A stretch of DNA of 64,000 bases, taken from contig CP136052.1 in assembly GCA_032620915.1 (NCBI GenBank), positions 651,001 through 715,000 on the forward strand, in the 5' to 3' direction. The notes beneath the pieces were generated by a model. That model made no database searches. It was given only the letters and a program-made list of their open reading frames with translations, and was not told the DNA's origin. The translations under genes and the position numbers were made by a program. Each line of letters starts with the position of its first letter. The first letter of the stretch is position 1. Origin of the DNA: Oscillospiraceae bacterium NTUH-002-81. Lineage in GTDB: Bacteria; Bacillota; Clostridia; Lachnospirales; Lachnospiraceae. Below, in pieces: positions 17,613-26,548 of this stretch.

Positions 17613-19047
17613 ATGGCAAAGGATAAGAAATTAGTAGAAGCGATCACATCCATGGATGTGGATTTCGCACAGTGGTATACGGACGTGGTAAAGAAGGCCG
17701 AGCTGACCGATTATTCCAGCGTAAAAGGCTGCATGATCATCAAACCCGCCGGTTATGCCATCTGGGAAAATATTCAGAAGGAGCTGGACCGTCGGTTCAA
17801 GGAGACAGGGGTGGAGAATGTATACATGCCCCTGTTTATCCCGGAGAGCCTGCTGGAGAAAGAGAAGGATCACGTAGAAGGCTTTGCGCCGGAGGTTGCC
17901 TGGGTGACCAAGGGCGGCCTGGAGGATCTGCCGGAGCGCCTGTGTGTCCGTCCGACTTCTGAGACGCTGTTCTGTGATTTTTACAAAAATCTCATCCAGT
18001 CCTACCGTGACCTGCCGAAGGTATACAACCAGTGGTGTTCCGTTGTTCGCTGGGAGAAGACCACCCGTCCGTTCCTGCGTTCCAGAGAGTTCCTGTGGCA
18101 GGAGGGCCATACCGCTCACGCAACCGCAGAGGAAGCAGAGGCAAGAACCATCCAGATGCTGAACCTGTACGCAGATTTCTGTGAGGAAGTGCTGGCGATC
18201 CCGGTGATCCGCGGCCAGAAGACCGAGAAGGAGAAATTCGCAGGCGCAGAGGCAACTTACACCATCGAGTCCCTGATGCATGACGGCAAGGCACTGCAGT
18301 CTGGTACCAGCCACAATTTCGGCGACGGCTTTGCAAAAGCCTTCGGCATCCAGTACACCGACAAGGACAACAAATTACAGTATGTGCACCAGACATCCTG
18401 GGGCATGACCACCCGTATGATCGGCGCCATCATCATGGTACACGGCGACAACAGCGGCCTTGTGCTGCCACCTCGCATCGCACCGACCCAGGTCATGATC
18501 ATCCCGATCCAGCAGCGCAAAGAGGGCGTTCTGGAGAAGGCACAGGAGCTGAAAGCCATGCTTTCCAACTATCGCGTCAAAGTAGACGACACCGACAAGA
18601 GCCCCGGCTGGAAGTTCAGTGAGCAGGAGATGCGCGGCATCCCGCTTCGTGTGGAGATCGGCCCGAAGGATATTGAGGCAGGCCAGGCAGTCATTGTTCG
18701 CCGTGACAATGGAGAGAAGTGCGTGGTTGCCCTCACCGAGCTCAATGCGAAGGTGGGCGAGCTGTTAGAGCAGATGCAGAAGGATATGCTGGAGCGCGCA
18801 AGAGCACACAGAGACAATCACACCTACACAGCAACGACTTATGAAGAGTTCAAGGATACCATCGAGAACCGTCCGGGCTTTGTGAAAGCCATGTGGTGCG
18901 GCGATCAGGCCTGCGAGGACAAGATCAAGGGAAGATACCACAGCAACCTCCCGCTGCATGCCGTTTGCACAGGAGAAGCTTTCCGACAAGTGCGTATGCT
19001 GCGGTCGTCCCGCCAAGAAGATGGTATACTGGGGCAAAGCATATTAA
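17613..19047 (+). CDS. proS: Prolyl-tRNA synthetase, frameshifted near the 3' end as sequenced
   Basis: Class II synthetase charging tRNA-Pro, short form without an editing insertion (about 477 aa once repaired). Motif 2 is [20 protein letters not shown], and motif 3 [17 protein letters not shown]. As sequenced, the frame leaves the family consensus after KIKG at about 18930 and ends at 19064. Removing one G from AAGGG (18927-18931) restores [17 protein letters not shown], the zinc-binding Cys cluster [10 protein letters not shown] and the normal end MVYWGKAY with stop at 19045-19047. An essential gene with an intact repaired tail suggests sequencing error. ATG 17613 follows AAAGGAG. Regulated by the T-box. 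Confidence 0.93.
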
Positions 19048-19064
19048 TCAATAAAAGTATATAA

Positions 19065-19150
19065 GTGGAATGAAAATTCCACGATAGATATGCGAATAGT
19101 GAGTAGAATTGTGGGAGTGCGAAGCACGGAACAATTCGAAGGTATCGTAA
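19065..19150 (+). repeat. Structured intergenic repeat, type B copy 1
   Basis: Hairpin GTGGAAT-GAAA-ATTCCAC (19065-19082), then GATATGCGAAT, then GAATTGT/ACAATTC (19106-19112 with 19131-19137) enclosing GTGC-GAA-GCAC, ending in GGTATCGTAATAAG. A second copy at 26638-26717 keeps both hairpins with paired substitutions. Confidence 0.7.
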
Positions 19151-19177
19151 TAAGAGCAATGAAAAGGAGGCGTCGGG

Positions 19178-20516
19178 ATGCGGATGGAACTGCCGGAGCA
19201 CGTGAAAACCATTATACAGAAGCTGGAATCCCACGGCTATGAAGCCTACGCGGTGGGCGGCTGTGTGCGGGACACGCTGCTGGGCCGTACCCCGGGAGAC
19301 TGGGACATCACCACATCTGCGGCGCCCCAGCAGGTCAAAGCCATTTTCCGCAAAACGGTGGACACCGGCATCCAGCACGGTACGGTGACGGTGATCCTGG
19401 ATCATGTGGGCTACGAGGTGACTACTTACCGGATCGACGGGGACTACGCGGACAGCCGCCACCCGTCAGAGGTGACCTTCACCTCCAATCTGGAAGAAGA
19501 CCTGAAACGCCGGGATTTTACCATCAATGCCATGGCATACAATGAGAAAACCGGACTGAAGGACTGCTTCGGCGGCTATGAGGATCTGCAGAAGGGCATC
19601 ATCCGCTGCGTGGGTGACCCGAAGGAGCGGTTTGGCGAGGATGCCCTGCGGATGCTGCGGGCGGTGCGCTTTTCGGCCCAGCTGGGATTTTCCATTGAGG
19701 GAAATACGAGACAGGCGGTGCGGCTGCTGGCAGGCAACCTGCGCCAGATCAGTGCGGAGCGGATCCAGACGGAGCTGGTGAAGCTGCTGCTGTCTGCCCA
19801 TCCGGACACGCTGCGGACTGCCTGGGAGCTGGACATCACGGCGGTGATCCTGCCGGAATTTGATGCCATGATGGACACCGAGCAGCACAATCCCCACCAC
19901 TGTTTCACCGTGGGCGAGCATACGCTGAAAGCGCTGACCTGCGTACCGGCTGACCGGTATCTGCGGCTGGGCATGCTGTTTCATGATTTTGGGAAACCAC
20001 TGTGCCTGTCCACGGACGCCAAGGGAATCGATCATTTTTACGGCCATCCAAAGGAAAGTGCCCGGCTGGCATCGGAGATCCTGCACCGGCTGAAATTCGA
20101 CAACGACACCATTTCCCATGTGACGCGGATCGTGCGGTGGCATGATCTGGATCTGGGCGACACCCCTGCGGAAGTGCGCCAGGCAGTACACCTGGTGGGC
20201 GGGGACATTTATCCCCCTGCTGTTTCCGGTGAAACAGGCGGACATGGACGCCCAGAGCACGTACCAGCGGGAAGAAAAACAGGCTTCCCTGGACCGGAGC
20301 CGCCGGATTTATGAGGAAGTGCTGGCAGCGGGTGACTGCCTGTCCCTGAAAACACTGGCCGTCGGCGGCAGGGATCTCATTGCGGCGGGCATCCGTCCCG
20401 GCCCCCGGATCGGCGAGATCCTGGAAAAACTGCTGGCGGACGTGCTGGTGCACCCGGCGCACAATACCCGGGAATATCTGCTGTCCCGGCTTCCTGCAAA
20501 AACCGAAGAGCTGTAA
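19178..20516 (+). CDS. cca: CCA-adding tRNA nucleotidyltransferase, frameshifted as sequenced
   Basis: Adds or repairs the CCA end of tRNAs. The class II nucleotidyltransferase head has GYEAYAVGGCVRDTLLGRTPGDWDITT (about 20-46; metal-binding DxD in the DWD triplet), followed by RRDFTINAMAYN and the GEDALRMLRAVRFSAQL flexible-loop helix. An HD domain follows (FHDFGKP, HPKES). As sequenced the frame fails after GGDIYP near 20213. Removing one C from the CCCCC run 20213-20217 gives PLLFPVKQADMDAQ and continues to the stop at 20516. AAAGGAGG is seven bases before ATG 19178. Confidence 0.92.
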
Positions 20517-20523
20517 TCATACT

Positions 20524-20580
20524 TCCCCCCACAGTCTCATAAGATGAAAAGAACATCAAGAGATTGCGGGGGGATTTTGC
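20524..20580 (+). terminator. Possible terminator after cca
   Basis: TTCCCCCCACAGTCTC (about 20523-20538) can pair with GAGATTGCGGGGGGA (20561-20575), which is followed by TTTTG. The 3' part also carries the GGGGGG that would serve as ribosome-binding site for the next gene. Confidence 0.45.
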
Positions 20581-21564
20581 GTGGAAGATACGAAAACAGA
20601 GGTGCTGGAGCAGTATGATTTTCAGGTAAATAACAGCTATCGCGGGCGGGACGCGCGGATTCTGGACACAGATCAGGGGCTTTTATCGCTGCGGGAATAC
20701 AGCGGCTCCCAGCGGAAGCTGCAATTTCAGGACAGCCTGCTGGAGCATCTGCGCGGGGAAGGGTTTCTGGCGGATTTTATTGTAAAAAATAAAGAGGGCG
20801 GCCTCACATCGAAGGATCGGGAGGAGCGTCCCTTCGTGGTGCGTGTCTGGTATGAGGGAAAAGAATGCAGCCTGCGGGAGGAAGACCAGGTGAAAAAAGC
20901 GGTGGAATGCCTGGCCCGGCTGCACCGGTGCTGCCGGGGCATCGCACTGCCGGAGGGGGTGGAGGCGGCGGATTTTGTGCAGGACGTTTCCGGCATTCTG
21001 GAGCGGCACAACCGGGAAATGCGAAAAACTCGCTCTTATGTGCGGAGCCGCCGGGGAAAGACCGATTTTGAGGCCGCTTTTTTGCAGTGTTATCCGGAAT
21101 TTTATGAAAAAGGCGCCCGGGCGGCGGAGGCGCTGGCTCAGTCTGCCTACGGAAATCTGTACGCCCGGGCGGTGCAGGAGGGGCGGGTGTGCCATGGCAG
21201 CTTTCATCAGCACAATGTGCTTTTTTCGGGAGGAAAAACGGTGCTCCTGCAGTTTGACCGCTGCCATGTGGGCGTGCAGCTGTCGGATCTGTATGATTTT
21301 ATGCGAAAAGTCATGGAAAAATGGGACTGGAATCCGCGGATCGGCCTGCAGATCATGAGCTGGTACGATGGGGTGCTCCCCCTGTCCGACGACGAGCGGG
21401 AATATGTGCGGCTGCGGCTCTCCTACCCGGAGAAATTCTGGAAGATCACCAACCATTACTACAACAGCCGGAAATCCTGGATCCCCGACCGGACGAAGGA
21501 GAAGCTGGACATTCTCATCCGGCAGGAAAAGAAAAAAGAGGATTTCCTGAGACGAATGGATTAG
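20581..21564 (+). CDS. CotS-family spore coat protein / aminoglycoside-phosphotransferase-like fold
   Basis: Protein of 327 aa related to the spore coat proteins CotS and CotI and to APH-type kinases. Recognisable parts are CLARLHRCC, the catalytic-loop-like CHGSFHQHNVLF (about 204-215) and LLQFDRCHVGVQLSDLYDFMRKVMEK. The usual kinase aspartate of HGD is Ser here (HGS), which fits a pseudokinase-like coat protein. GTG 20581 is preceded by the purine run GGGGGGA. It probably coats the developing spore; its placement by itself next to cca gives no further clue. Confidence 0.82.
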   Translation: MEDTKTEVLEQYDFQVNNSYRGRDARILDTDQGLLSLREYSGSQRKLQFQDSLLEHLRGEGFLADFIVKNKEGGLTSKDREERPFVVRVWYEGKECSLREEDQVKKAVECLARLHRCCRGIALPEGVEAADFVQDVSGILERHNREMRKTRSYVRSRRGKTDFEAAFLQCYPEFYEKGARAAEALAQSAYGNLYARAVQEGRVCHGSFHQHNVLFSGGKTVLLQFDRCHVGVQLSDLYDFMRKVMEKWDWNPRIGLQIMSWYDGVLPLSDDEREYVRLRLSYPEKFWKITNHYYNSRKSWIPDRTKEKLDILIRQEKKKEDFLRRMD

Positions 21565-21797
21565 ATATCATGATAACTCGAAAACCGGATGAAACGCCAC
21601 AGGCTGTTTTTTAGTAGATGGGGTGAATCTTTGATGGGAATAACAGCTTACCATTGAGAAAATTTGTCGAAAGTGTTTTGTCTGTCGGTGAATTTTTATG
21701 AAAGCGTAAGTTCCTTTTTTTACAGGAGTATAGTATAATAAACCTATCAAAAAGGTGAACCGCAGAACTGGTGCACGATTACAGGGAGGTAATACCA

Positions 21798-23537
21798 ATG
21801 GACTACAGACAGGCATACAACGACTGGCTTGAGAACCCTTATTTTGATGAGGCGACGAAAGAGGAGCTTCGCTCCATTGCCAATGATGATAACGAGATCC
21901 GCGAGCGTTTTTACACAGATCTGGAATTCGGAACCGCAGGACTGCGGGGCGTGATCGGTGCAGGAACGAACCGCATGAACATTTATACCGTACGCAAGAC
22001 GACCCAGGGACTGGCGAACTACATCTGCGCAGTGAACGGACAGGAGCGCGGCGTGGCCATCGCTTTTGATTCCAGAAGAATGTCTCCGGAATTTGCAGAC
22101 GAGGCGGCGCTTTGTCTGGCGGCCAACGGCATCCGGGCGTATGTGTTTGAATCTCTGCGCCCCACACCGGAGCTTTCCTACGCCGTGCGTAAGCTGCACT
22201 GCATCGCAGGCATCAACATCACCGCCAGCCACAACCCGCCGGAATACAACGGCTATAAAGTGTACTGGGAGGACGGCGCACAGATCACCCCGCCCCACGA
22301 CACCGGCATTATGGCAGAGGTACGCGCGGTGGCAGATTATAACCAGGTGAAAACCATGGACAAGGCTGCGGCAAAGGCGGCCGGTCTGTATCAGAACATC
22401 GGCAGCGACATCGATGATCCGTACATCGCAGAGCTGAAAAGCCAGGTGATCCATCAGGATGCCATCGATGCGGCGCAGAAAGATATCCGCATTGTATACA
22501 CACCCCTTCACGGCACCGGCAACATCCCGGCACGCAGAGTGCTGCGGGAGATCGGCTTCGAGCACGTGTACGTGGTGCCGGAGCAGGAGCTGCCGGACGG
22601 CGAGTTCCCGACGGTCAGCTATCCGAACCCGGAGGCCGCAGAGGCATTTACGCTGGGACTGAAGCTGGCAAAGGAAGTGGACGCCGATCTGGTGCTGGCT
22701 ACCGATCCCGATGCGGACAGGCTGGGTGTCTACGTGAAGGATGCGAAAACCGGTGAATATCATGCCCTCACCGGAAATATGTCCGGCTGTCTGCTGGCAG
22801 ATTATGAGATCGGTCAGAGAAAAGAGATGGCAGGCGGCAAGCTTCCTGCGGACGGGGCCCTGGTGAAGAGTATCGTGACGACCAACATGGCAGATGCCAT
22901 TGCGAAGGCTTACGGCATCCAGCTTATCGAGGTGCTCACCGGCTTCAAATACATCGGTCAGAAGATTCTGGAATTTGAGACAACGGGCAAGGGTACTTAC
23001 CTGTTTGGCCTGGAGGAGAGCTACGGTTGTCTCATCGGCACCCATGCCAGAGATAAAGATGCCATCGTGGCGACCATGGCACTGGCGGAGGCTGCCGCTT
23101 ACTACAAGACCAAGGGCATGACCCTCTGGGATGCCATGCTTTCTCTCTATGAGAAATATGGCTATTATAAGGATGCCATCAAATCCATTGAGCTGAAAGG
23201 CATGGAGGGACTGGCGAAGATCAAGGAAATTCTGGAGACGCTGCGTCAGGAATCCCCGAAGAAGATCGGCAGCTGGACCGTACAGGCAGTCCGGGATTAC
23301 CGGGAGGATACGGTGACCGATCTGGCTACCGGCGAGGTACATCCCACGGGGCTTCCCACATCCAACGTGCTGTACTACGAGCTGGATCAGGATGCATGGT
23401 TATGCGTCCGGCCTTCCGGCACCGAGCCGAAGGTGAAGTTCTACTATGGCGTGAAGGGCGCTTCTCTGGCAGAGGCAGATAAATTATCTGAGGAAATGGG
23501 AGAAGCAGTACTTGCAATGATCAACAAAATGCTTTAG
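21798..23537 (+). CDS. Phospho-sugar mutase (phosphoglucomutase type)
   Basis: Alpha-D-phosphohexomutase of 579 aa, interconverting glucose-1-phosphate and glucose-6-phosphate or the mannose equivalents. Domain order is visible: FGTAGLRGVIGAGTNRMN near the N-terminus, the phosphoserine loop ITASHNPPEYNGYKVYW (about 140-156), metal-binding DPDADRLGV, and sugar-binding GLEESYG, with RPSGTEPKVKFYY in the C-terminal domain. ATG 21798 was chosen because GGGAGGT lies eight bases upstream and the protein then starts MDYRQAYNDWL as in homologues. It likely feeds cell-wall and glycolipid precursors. Confidence 0.93.
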   Translation: MDYRQAYNDWLENPYFDEATKEELRSIANDDNEIRERFYTDLEFGTAGLRGVIGAGTNRMNIYTVRKTTQGLANYICAVNGQERGVAIAFDSRRMSPEFADEAALCLAANGIRAYVFESLRPTPELSYAVRKLHCIAGINITASHNPPEYNGYKVYWEDGAQITPPHDTGIMAEVRAVADYNQVKTMDKAAAKAAGLYQNIGSDIDDPYIAELKSQVIHQDAIDAAQKDIRIVYTPLHGTGNIPARRVLREIGFEHVYVVPEQELPDGEFPTVSYPNPEAAEAFTLGLKLAKEVDADLVLATDPDADRLGVYVKDAKTGEYHALTGNMSGCLLADYEIGQRKEMAGGKLPADGALVKSIVTTNMADAIAKAYGIQLIEVLTGFKYIGQKILEFETTGKGTYLFGLEESYGCLIGTHARDKDAIVATMALAEAAAYYKTKGMTLWDAMLSLYEKYGYYKDAIKSIELKGMEGLAKIKEILETLRQESPKKIGSWTVQAVRDYREDTVTDLATGEVHPTGLPTSNVLYYELDQDAWLCVRPSGTEPKVKFYYGVKGASLAEADKLSEEMGEAVLAMINKML

Positions 23538-23544
23538 AATGAGG

Positions 23545-23583
23545 AACGGGACTTTTGCGAAACGTGCAGAAGTCCCGTTTTGA
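23545..23583 (+). terminator. Terminator after the phosphohexomutase gene
   Basis: AACGGGACTT (23545-23554) pairs with AAGTCCCGTT (23570-23579), followed by TTTG. Confidence 0.75.
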
Positions 23584-23640
23584 ACCTGAAAACTGACGGA
23601 AAAGAAAGACAAGAAGAGAAAGAAACCGGAGGAAGAAAAA

Positions 23641-24567
23641 ATGCTGATGACCGTAGTTTTATTTGTGATCGGTCTTTTGTTGATCATGTTCGGCGGTGAC
23701 CGTTTTGTGGATGCTGCCGTGGAAATTTCAAGAAAACTGGGCATTCCCCAGCTGGTGGTGGGTGCCACCATCGTCAGCCTGGGAACGACGCTGCCGGAGA
23801 TCCTCGTATCCACCACAGCAGCGCTGCAGGGATCCTCGGACATTGCAGCGGGCAATGCCTTTGGCTCCATCATCTGTAATACCGCTCTGATCGCTGCAGT
23901 GGGACAGCTGGTGCGGCCGACCAAAAATGCAGAGGCCAGGACCTTTCGCTGGCGGATCGTTTATTTTGTCCTGTTTGCCCTGTTTCTTATGGCGGACGCT
24001 GCGGTGAAGGGACGGTTTGGCAGAGTAACGGGCATCACCCTGCTGTTGGGCTTCGTGGTATATGCCCTCATCAGCATCCGTTCCGCGGAGGAAGAAGAAC
24101 AGGAAGAGGGGATCAAACCGGACGGCGGCTTTGTGCGTCCGCTGGTGACCCTGGTGGTGTGTGCGGCGCTGTTGTTCGAGGGCGCCAACCTGCTGGTGGA
24201 CAACGGCATTCTGCTGGCTCAGGCACTCCATGTGCCGGAGCGGGTCATCGCCGTCACCTTCATTGCCCTGGGCACCTCCCTGCCGGAGCTGGTAACCGCC
24301 ATCAATGCCCTGATCAAGGGATATGAGGATGTATCCCTGGGCAACATCATCGGCGCCAACCTGCTGAACCTGCTGCTGGTCATCGGCATTCCTGCCGCCA
24401 TCCGCGGCATCCCGGTGACACCCCAGGTGGCATCTGTGGACATTCCGCTGGGCATCGGGGTGATGCTGCTGCTGGCCGTGCCGATCCTGGTGAAAAAGAG
24501 AGGCTACCGGTGGCAGGGAGCGCTGCTGCTGGTGATCTATGGGGCGTATTGTGTTATTCAATTATAG
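23641..24567 (+). CDS. Calcium/sodium antiporter (CaCA family, YrbG type)
   Basis: Integral membrane exchanger of 308 aa with about ten hydrophobic segments in two inverted halves. The two alpha repeats carry the ion-binding signatures GATIVSLGTTLPEILVS (about 40-56) and VTFIALGTSLPELVTAI (about 204-220). A short acidic cytoplasmic loop (EEEEQEEG, about 149-156) separates the halves. ATG 23641 is preceded by GGAGGAAGAAAAA. It probably exports Ca2+ in exchange for Na+ or H+. Single-gene unit after a terminator. Confidence 0.92.
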   Translation: MLMTVVLFVIGLLLIMFGGDRFVDAAVEISRKLGIPQLVVGATIVSLGTTLPEILVSTTAALQGSSDIAAGNAFGSIICNTALIAAVGQLVRPTKNAEARTFRWRIVYFVLFALFLMADAAVKGRFGRVTGITLLLGFVVYALISIRSAEEEEQEEGIKPDGGFVRPLVTLVVCAALLFEGANLLVDNGILLAQALHVPERVIAVTFIALGTSLPELVTAINALIKGYEDVSLGNIIGANLLNLLLVIGIPAAIRGIPVTPQVASVDIPLGIGVMLLLAVPILVKKRGYRWQGALLLVIYGAYCVIQL

Positions 24568-24620
24568 CACTCATTATATTCGTTTTCACATAACTGGTCT
24601 TACATGCGAGCGGGGCGCAG

Positions 24621-24782
24621 TCAAGTTCAGTCGCGCCATTCGCAGAATCGCATCTGCGATGCTTTTCGCTGCTTACGCAGCTGATTTCTGCTCATTACCT
24701 GGCGCTCTGCTTATTCTTTCATGAAACTGCCCACCCGTGCAAGCACGGTGTTCAGATTTCATGAAAGAATAGCTGAACTTGA
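24621..24782 (+). other. Structured intergenic region closed by a 10-bp inverted repeat
   Basis: TCAAGTTCAG (24621-24630) pairs perfectly with CTGAACTTGA (24773-24782). Inside are CTTTCATGAAA/TTTCATGAAAG (about 24716-24726 with 24757-24767) capped by CCGTGC-AA-GCACGG, plus GCATCTGCGATGC and CTGCTTACGCAG hairpins and the 12-mer GCGCCATTCGCA. No reading frame. The overall plan (long closing stem, several branches, about 140-160 bases) resembles 12054-12192. Confidence 0.55.
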
Positions 24783-24792
24783 CCTAATTTCC

Positions 24793-24821
24793 TTGACAAA
24801 TGCCCGTAAAACAGGTATAAA
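24793..24821 (+). promoter_or_regulatory. Promoter for the HU-rqcP operon
   Basis: TTGACA (24793-24798) and TATAAA (24816-24821) with a 17-base spacer, about 85 bases before the HU start codon. The -35 starts right after the closing stem of the structured region. Confidence 0.8.
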
Positions 24822-24911
24822 TAAGCATGTAGGTTTTAAGCATAATAAAAGCAGGGTGCGTGCACCTTCACTTTATTAGATAATTTGAGTATTTTTTAAG
24901 GAGGAATTACC

Positions 24912-25187
24912 ATGAACAAAGCTGAGTTAGTAGCAGCCGTTGCTGAGAGAACAGAATTATCCAAGAAGGACGCCGAGAAGGCATTAAAGGCTTTCGTTGA
25001 TGTTGTAGCTGAGGAGTTAAAGAAGGGTGAGAAGATCCAGCTCGTTGGCTTTGGTACTTTCGAGGTTTCTGAGAGAGCAGCAAGAGAGGGAAGAAATCCT
25101 GCTAACGGACAGCCGATGCAGATTGCAGCTTCCAAGGCTCCGAAGTTCAAAGCCGGCAAAGCATTAAAGGATGCAATCAACGCATAA
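24912..25187 (+). CDS. hup: HU family histone-like DNA-binding protein
   Basis: Nucleoid protein of 91 aa. It has the HU dimer core [20 protein letters not shown] and the DNA-binding beta-arm [12 protein letters not shown], ending in [16 protein letters not shown] lies just upstream of ATG 24912. It precedes rqcP by 7 bases, so the two are very likely co-transcribed. The codon use (TTA, GTT) is that of a highly expressed gene and unlike its neighbours. Confidence 0.97.
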   Translation: MNKAELVAAVAERTELSKKDAEKALKAFVDVVAEELKKGEKIQLVGFGTFEVSERAAREGRNPANGQPMQIAASKAPKFKAGKALKDAINA

Positions 25188-25194
25188 TCAAATC

Positions 25195-25434
25195 ATGAGA
25201 TTAGATAAATTTCTGAAGGTCTCAAGACTGATCAAGCGGCGTACCGTAGCCAATGAGGCATGCGATGCCGGGCGTGTGCTGGTGAATGACAAGCCCGCCA
25301 AGGCCTCCCTGAACATCAAGGAAGGCGATGTCATTGAGATTTTATTCGGGACAAGATCCGTGAAGGCCAGAGTTCTGAACGTACAGGAGACGGTGCGGAA
25401 GGAAGAGGCCAAGGATATGTACGAATATTTATAA
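25195..25434 (+). CDS. rqcP: RqcP/YabO-type S4-domain RNA-binding protein
   Basis: Protein of 79 aa consisting of one S4 domain (MRLDKFLKVSRLIKRRTVAN, then GRVLVNDKPAKAS). Homologues in Bacillus (YabO, renamed RqcP) stabilise the stalled 50S-peptidyl-tRNA complex while RqcH adds alanine tails in ribosome quality control. The neighbours HU, yabP, yabQ and divIC match the Bacillus yabO context, which favours RqcP over the heat-shock paralogue Hsp15. ATG 25195 was chosen because the protein starts MRLDKFL in homologues. Confidence 0.9.
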   Translation: MRLDKFLKVSRLIKRRTVANEACDAGRVLVNDKPAKASLNIKEGDVIEILFGTRSVKARVLNVQETVRKEEAKDMYEYL

Positions 25435-25447
25435 GTCATAAGATAAG

Positions 25448-25500
25448 AATCCCCCTAATATAATTTATGAGAACAGCATAAATGGACAGGGGGATTTTTT
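25448..25500 (+). terminator. Terminator-like hairpin that contains the yabP ribosome-binding site
   Basis: AATCCCCCT (25448-25456) pairs perfectly with AGGGGGATT (25488-25496), followed by TTTT. The 3' arm includes AGGGGG, the best Shine-Dalgarno for yabP at 25503. A TATAAT hexamer lies in the loop (25459-25464). So readthrough RNA would hide the yabP ribosome-binding site, while RNA started inside the loop would not. Confidence 0.65.
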
Positions 25501-25502
25501 AT

Positions 25503-25784
25503 ATGGAAGAACGGATGGCGGGAAAAGCCCACCGGCTGACGGTGGAAGGGAGACGGACGGGGACGGTCACCGGCGTGGTGGATGTGCTTTCCTTTGACCT
25601 GACGGAGATTTTGCTGGAGACGGATCAGGGGATGCTCATGATCAGGGGCAGTGACCTGCACGTGAACCGGCTGACGCTGGAAAAGGGCGAGGTGGACGTT
25701 GAGGGCAAGATCGACAGCCTGACCTATTCGGATTCCGTTGCCAAACCCACCGGTACTTCCATTTTAAGCCGTCTGTTCGGCTGA
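25503..25784 (+). CDS. yabP: Sporulation protein YabP
   Basis: Protein of 93 aa of the YabP/YqfC family, needed for normal spore formation in Bacillus. Family features include HRLTVEGRRTGTVTGVVDVLSF in part and ILLETDQGMLMIRGSDLHVNRL. ATG 25503 is favoured over ATG 25482 because AGGGGG (25488-25493) is at a suitable distance and the family starts near here. It is followed within 5 bases by yabQ. Expression in the mother cell is expected from the family; the internal promoter here is uncertain. Confidence 0.9.
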   Translation: MEERMAGKAHRLTVEGRRTGTVTGVVDVLSFDLTEILLETDQGMLMIRGSDLHVNRLTLEKGEVDVEGKIDSLTYSDSVAKPTGTSILSRLFG

Positions 25785-25788
25785 CGGC

Positions 25789-26220
25789 TTGACGCAGCTT
25801 TTGATCCGGGAGGAGCTGATGCTGTTTCTCCACTCCCTTCTGTGCGGTGGGTTCCTTCTGGCGGTCTACGATGGAATCAGGATTTTCCGGCTGTTTGTGC
25901 CCCACAAAACGGTGGCCGAAGGGGCGGAAGACCTGTTCTACTGGGTGTTTGATGCGCTGTTTATTTTTCACATGCTGTACCGGGAAAACAGCGGCGCCGT
26001 GCGGGGGTATGCCATTGTCGGCGTACTGCTTGGCATGCTGGCCTATCACCGGGCGTTCAGCCCGCCGGTCATGTGGCTTGGTATGAAGCTGGCCCATGGT
26101 TTCAGAAAAATCATGGAAATCGTAAAAAACACATTGAAAAAAATTGTGAAACCTTTTACAATGATGGTATATAACTTTAAGGGTGAAGCGGGTAGAAGAG
26201 ATGGCAAAGAGAAAGACTAA
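25789..26220 (+). CDS. yabQ: Spore cortex biosynthesis protein YabQ
   Basis: Membrane protein of 143 aa. It has the YabQ N-terminal pattern REELMLFLHSLLCGGFLLAVYDG in part and about three hydrophobic segments (about 12-32, 42-62, 65-90), with a basic C-terminus. The start is TTG 25789; ATG 25819 is an alternative after GGGAGGAG. In Bacillus YabQ localises to the outer forespore membrane and is required for cortex assembly. It overlaps divIC by 20 bases. Confidence 0.85.
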   Translation: MTQLLIREELMLFLHSLLCGGFLLAVYDGIRIFRLFVPHKTVAEGAEDLFYWVFDALFIFHMLYRENSGAVRGYAIVGVLLGMLAYHRAFSPPVMWLGMKLAHGFRKIMEIVKNTLKKIVKPFTMMVYNFKGEAGRRDGKEKD

Positions 26221-26503
26221 GAAAGCCTCGGGCGGCCGCAGGGCGTGCTTCCTGATGTTTCTTTCGGTCTGTATTCTCCTCGGCGTCATGTTCGTGCAGG
26301 GAACGCGTCTCCAGGCCAGGGCGGAGAGTTATGAGGCCAGGGAAGCTGCGCTGGAAGCGGACATTGAAGCGGAGAAGGACAGAACCCAGGACATTGAGGA
26401 GCAGCGCAAGTACATGCAGACGAAGAAGTATGTGGAGGAGGTCGCGCGGGAGAAGCTGGGGTTGGTGTACCCCAATGAGACCATTTATAAGGCAGACAAG
26501 TAG
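26201..26503 (+). CDS. divIC: DivIC/FtsB septum formation initiator
   Basis: Small bitopic division protein of 100 aa. A basic N-terminus (MAKRKTKKASGGRR) is followed by one membrane helix (about 16-35) and a coiled coil (about 40-75) ending in the family motif YVEEVAREKLGLVYPNE. ATG 26201 overlaps the yabQ end. It works with FtsL and DivIB at the septum. In related genomes divIC is usually followed by spoIIE; here about 33 kb of other DNA separates them. Confidence 0.92.
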   Translation: MAKRKTKKASGGRRACFLMFLSVCILLGVMFVQGTRLQARAESYEAREAALEADIEAEKDRTQDIEEQRKYMQTKKYVEEVAREKLGLVYPNETIYKADK

Positions 26504-26548
26504 AACAGCTGTGCATTCGGAAAATATGTGCGGCTGTTCTATTTTTTG
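26501..26548 (+). terminator. Terminator of the HU-divIC operon
   Basis: TAGAACAGC (26501-26509) pairs perfectly with GCTGTTCTA (26533-26541), followed by TTTTTT. The stem starts inside the divIC stop codon. Confidence 0.85.

Noticed and set aside
18927..18931. Programmed frameshifting in proS
   Set aside because: No slippery heptamer of the known type, no stimulatory structure, and other housekeeping genes in the window show the same kind of single-base change, so error or mutation is simpler.
21665..21671. Perfect Spo0A box TGTCGAA upstream of the phosphohexomutase gene
   Set aside because: A 7-mer is expected several times by chance in 64 kb, and no second box or Spo0A-type promoter spacing is nearby.
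21747..23342. 531-codon open frame antisense to the phosphohexomutase gene
   Set aside because: It is the complement of a strongly conserved GC-rich gene; no ribosome-binding site and no family pattern. Long antisense frames are common in this composition (also at 4993-7068, 223-1242 and 12383-13408).
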